A stretch of DNA of 64,000 nt from Flavobacterium soli DSM 19725 (GTDB lineage: Bacteria; Bacteroidota; Bacteroidia; Flavobacteriales; Flavobacteriaceae), in the NCBI RefSeq assembly GCF_000422705.1, contig NZ_AUGO01000002.1, forward strand, positions 372,001-436,000, read 5' to 3'. Position 1 is the first letter of the stretch. Each line of letters begins with the position of its first letter. A model generated the notes under the pieces. The model was given only the letters and a program-made list of their open reading frames with translations. It had not been told where the DNA came from and ran no database searches. A program made the position numbers and the translations under genes. This document shows, piece by piece, positions 61,610 through 64,000 of this stretch.

Positions 61610-62902
61610 ATGCTAAAGAAACTTGCCTCCGAAGTGGATCATTTTAAAAGTCAAACCCATAATTTTCGCATCTTGGTGTTTACCAATTTGGTGTATGCTC
61701 TAGTTTTGCCTGTGATTGATATTTTTGTCGCGGCTTATATCATGAGAAATTCAAATGACACTTCGAAAGTTGTAATTTATCAGTTGGCGATTTATACTGG
61801 AATTCCGCTTACTTTTTTATTGAATGGATTTTTGCTCAAGCATTTTAATATCCGAAAATTATATTCTACTGGAATGATGTTGAGTGGTGTTTCGATGATT
61901 ATTATGATGTCGCTCAAAACACTCGATTTAACCGGAATTGCAATTGCAGGAATCACGATGGGGCTTTCTTTCGGATTGTATTGGTCCAACCGAGATTATT
62001 TGGCTTTATCCATAACCAACGACGAAAACCGAAATTATTATTATGGTTTGGAAACTTTTATCTATACCATAATTGCCATTGCTGTTCCCGCCACGATTGG
62101 TTGGTTTATTCAATCAAAAGTAGGTGAAACAGAAAAGCATACGGCCTATTTAATTATTACAGGAATCGTTTTTCTAATCACAATTGTCGCTTCGATCGTT
62201 TGTTTCAGAGGAAATTTTGAAAATCCGGTACAAAAAAAGTACATCTTCTTTAAATTCCATCCCCTCTGGAACAAGTTATTATCATTGGCCATGTTCAAAG
62301 GTTTGGCACAAGGATTTTTAGTAACCGCTCCAGCCATGTTAATTTTTAAACTTTTAGGAGAAGAAGGAGCTCTCGGAAAAGCACAATCTATTGGAGCAAT
62401 TCTAGCAGCAATCATCATCTATTTTATTGGCCGTTTTTCTAAACCTGAAGATCGAATCAAAACCTTTTCCGTAGGATTAATTCTTTTTGCAGTTGGAGCT
62501 TGCTTGAATGGATTTTTATACAGCCAAACCGGAGTAATCATCTTTTTATTATTACTTTTAATTGCAAAACCGTTGATGGATCTAGCCTATTTTCCGATTC
62601 AATTGAAAGTAATCGACATTGTTTCCAGAATTGAAAAAAGAGGCGAATTCACTTATATTTTAAATCACGAAGCAGGTTTGTATCTTGGACGACTTCTTGG
62701 AGCTGGAACATTTTTAGTGTTGTATTATGCTGTTTCAGAGGATTTTGCTTTGCGATATGCTATTGGAATAATTGCTTTACTTCAATTGTGTTCGATTTTC
62801 ATCAGCAAAAAAATTATTGCTCAAGGAAATAAATTAGCTCCTGAGGAAGAGGAAAATATTGATCCAAAAGCACTCGAAGAAACAGCCACAAACATCGTCT
62901 AA
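61610..62902 (+). CDS. MFS transporter
   Basis: A 430-residue inner-membrane carrier with about 12 helices, starting MLKKLASEVDHFKSQTHNFRILVFTNLVYALVLPVIDIFVAAYIM; I use this ATG because the upstream in-frame residues overlap the GH130 end. Between GH130 and a putative secreted sugar-active enzyme it is likely a sugar or disaccharide importer that brings the PUL product into the cytosol. Confidence 0.86.
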   Translation: MLKKLASEVDHFKSQTHNFRILVFTNLVYALVLPVIDIFVAAYIMRNSNDTSKVVIYQLAIYTGIPLTFLLNGFLLKHFNIRKLYSTGMMLSGVSMIIMMSLKTLDLTGIAIAGITMGLSFGLYWSNRDYLALSITNDENRNYYYGLETFIYTIIAIAVPATIGWFIQSKVGETEKHTAYLIITGIVFLITIVASIVCFRGNFENPVQKKYIFFKFHPLWNKLLSLAMFKGLAQGFLVTAPAMLIFKLLGEEGALGKAQSIGAILAAIIIYFIGRFSKPEDRIKTFSVGLILFAVGACLNGFLYSQTGVIIFLLLLLIAKPLMDLAYFPIQLKVIDIVSRIEKRGEFTYILNHEAGLYLGRLLGAGTFLVLYYAVSEDFALRYAIGIIALLQLCSIFISKKIIAQGNKLAPEEEENIDPKALEETATNIV

Positions 62903-62920
62903 AAATTAAAATCAATACGA

Positions 62921-64000
62921 ATGAATACTTTTTTTAAAGCCCCAACAATATATTTTTTATTGGCGAACTTGTCCCTTTTTGCACAAGTAAAACAGCAATC
63001 GATTCCGCGAGTTGATAAGATGGCCGATGTGCCACAACCTTTCGGAATTATCGATTACAACCAACTTGCTAAAGATTTTGATGCAACCGTTTTTGATTTT
63101 GATGCAAAAGGAAAACTCTGGCCATTGGTTTGGATTGATAAGAGTCAGAAGAATTTTCCACAGGATGTTGTCGGGTTATATACAGCAATGGGAGATGTCC
63201 GTCAAGGCAAAGCCAATAAAGGAATGTTTCATGAAGCTTTGGCAACAATGGGAGCTACTTTAGGTGCGAGTTTGGTAGGAATTGACAAAACCAATCAGGA
63301 CAAGCTGAATTATGTGGCAATGCTGAAAAATTATTTCAACAGCGAAACAGGTTGGGACATTATGATGAATAACACGTGTCCCGAAGTGGCCTTGCTTGGT
63401 GGAGGTTATGGACGTGATTGGTGGTATGATGTGTATCCAAATTTGTTATTTTATGCTGTTTATGATTTGTATCCAAATGAACCAGGATTTGAGGAAATAG
63501 CTCGAAAAATTGCCGATAAATTCTATGAAGCGGATGTTATCTTGAACGGAAATTATGATTATTCCTATTTTGATTATGGAAAAATGACACCGATGAAAAA
63601 CAACATTTGTGCTCAACCCGATGCTGCAGCGGGCCACGCTTGGATTTTGTATTCGGCTTATAAAAAATTCGGAGATCAAAAATATTTGGACGGAGCTCTT
63701 TCTGCACTTTCAGCTTTAGAAAGCCAACCTATAAATCCAACTTATGAATTATTGATGCCTTTTGGAGCTTACTTATCTGCCAGAATCAATGCCGAAGAAG
63801 GAAAAAAATACGACACCGCCAAAATGTTAGATTGGACCTTCGACGGAACGGCTATTTGCCGTGAAGGTTGGGGGTTTTTAGTTGGAAATTGGAACGGATT
63901 TGACATTTCGGGAACGGTTGGGAGTACGGTTCATAACGGAGGTTATGGTTTTTTGATGAATACCTATGATGCCGCTTGGCCTTTAGTTCCAATGGTTCGT
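62921..64000 (+). CDS. putative secreted alpha/alpha-barrel protein, 3' truncated
   Basis: The first 360 codons, cut by the window end. Signal peptide (MNTFFKAPTIYFLLANLSLFAQ), then repeated helical pairs with aromatic-Gly turns (EVALLGGGYGRDWWYDVYPNLLFYAVYDL, AAAGHAWILYSAYKKFGDQKYLDGALSALSAL, ICREGWGFLVGNWNGFDISG), which suggest an (alpha/alpha)6 barrel of a glycoside hydrolase or lyase. I do not recognise the family. It closes the PUL after the MFS gene (18 bp), so it probably acts on the PUL substrate in the periplasm or on the surface. Confidence 0.72.
   Translation, partial: MNTFFKAPTIYFLLANLSLFAQVKQQSIPRVDKMADVPQPFGIIDYNQLAKDFDATVFDFDAKGKLWPLVWIDKSQKNFPQDVVGLYTAMGDVRQGKANKGMFHEALATMGATLGASLVGIDKTNQDKLNYVAMLKNYFNSETGWDIMMNNTCPEVALLGGGYGRDWWYDVYPNLLFYAVYDLYPNEPGFEEIARKIADKFYEADVILNGNYDYSYFDYGKMTPMKNNICAQPDAAAGHAWILYSAYKKFGDQKYLDGALSALSALESQPINPTYELLMPFGAYLSARINAEEGKKYDTAKMLDWTFDGTAICREGWGFLVGNWNGFDISGTVGSTVHNGGYGFLMNTYDAAWPLVPMVR

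Overview
The window is chromosomal DNA from a low-GC Bacteroidota bacterium, almost certainly a Flavobacteriaceae member close to Flavobacterium. Evidence: SusC/SusD pairs, a hybrid two-component regulator, type IX secretion (T9SS) C-terminal sorting domains, Bacteroidota -7 promoter boxes (TAnnTTTG), absence of Shine-Dalgarno sites, lipoproteins with Asp-rich export signals, DUF4252/DUF5686/DUF5777 proteins and a zeaxanthin-type carotenoid operon. No rRNA, tRNA, prophage, transposase or CRISPR array was seen. Both ends cut genes: a TPR histidine kinase on the left and a putative secreted alpha/alpha-barrel protein on the right.

Layout. 0-4.2 kb: two tandem paralogous TPR sensor kinases. 4.2-8.8 kb: a leftward run of small soluble proteins (DUF1801, DUF4256, GNAT, cupin, VOC, three SRPBCC domains). 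9-14.6 kb: envelope redox genes: a mono-haem cytochrome lipoprotein with YceI, a divergent OB-fold/beta-barrel pair, and a di-haem cytochrome lipoprotein followed by a T9SS-secreted FG-GAP/ASPIC protein. 14.7-20.6 kb: thioesterase, RmuC, a DUF5686 outer-membrane protein. 20.7-25 kb: a 21-bp minisatellite and a giant T9SS beta-helix protein with 444-bp internal repeats. 25-35.5 kb: mostly housekeeping (purM, aminotransferase, MATE pump, RluE-type pseudouridine synthase, TrmL) plus an unusual methyltransferase.

35.5-42.4 kb is a vitamin B12 uptake locus: an ABC importer (btuF-btuC-btuD-like) reads left; to its right a cobalamin riboswitch precedes a BtuB-like TonB receptor and a BtuG-like surface beta-propeller lipoprotein. 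A YoeB-type toxin-antitoxin pair sits between the halves. 42.4-47.2 kb: cell-wall amidase, S41 protease, and an ECF sigma/membrane protein/three-DUF4252 operon with an ECF-type promoter. 47.4-51.3 kb: carotenoid operon crtI-crtB-crtZ beside a MerR regulator that keeps the cobalamin-binding signatures of CarH/LitR photoreceptors (Wx9EH and ExHxxG). The crtI and merR promoters share the same architecture and a GTTTAAC-type palindrome. 51.4-64 kb: a polysaccharide utilisation locus: hybrid sensor/AraC regulator, SusC, SusD, GH130, MFS transporter and the truncated last gene, pointing to uptake and phosphorolysis or hydrolysis of a mannose-containing oligosaccharide.

The most interesting idea is that the B12 uptake locus, the B12-type MerR photoreceptor candidate and the carotenoid operon, all within 16 kb, form a B12-dependent light-response unit, with GTTTAAC operators that can be tested directly. 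This is inference from motifs and gene order.
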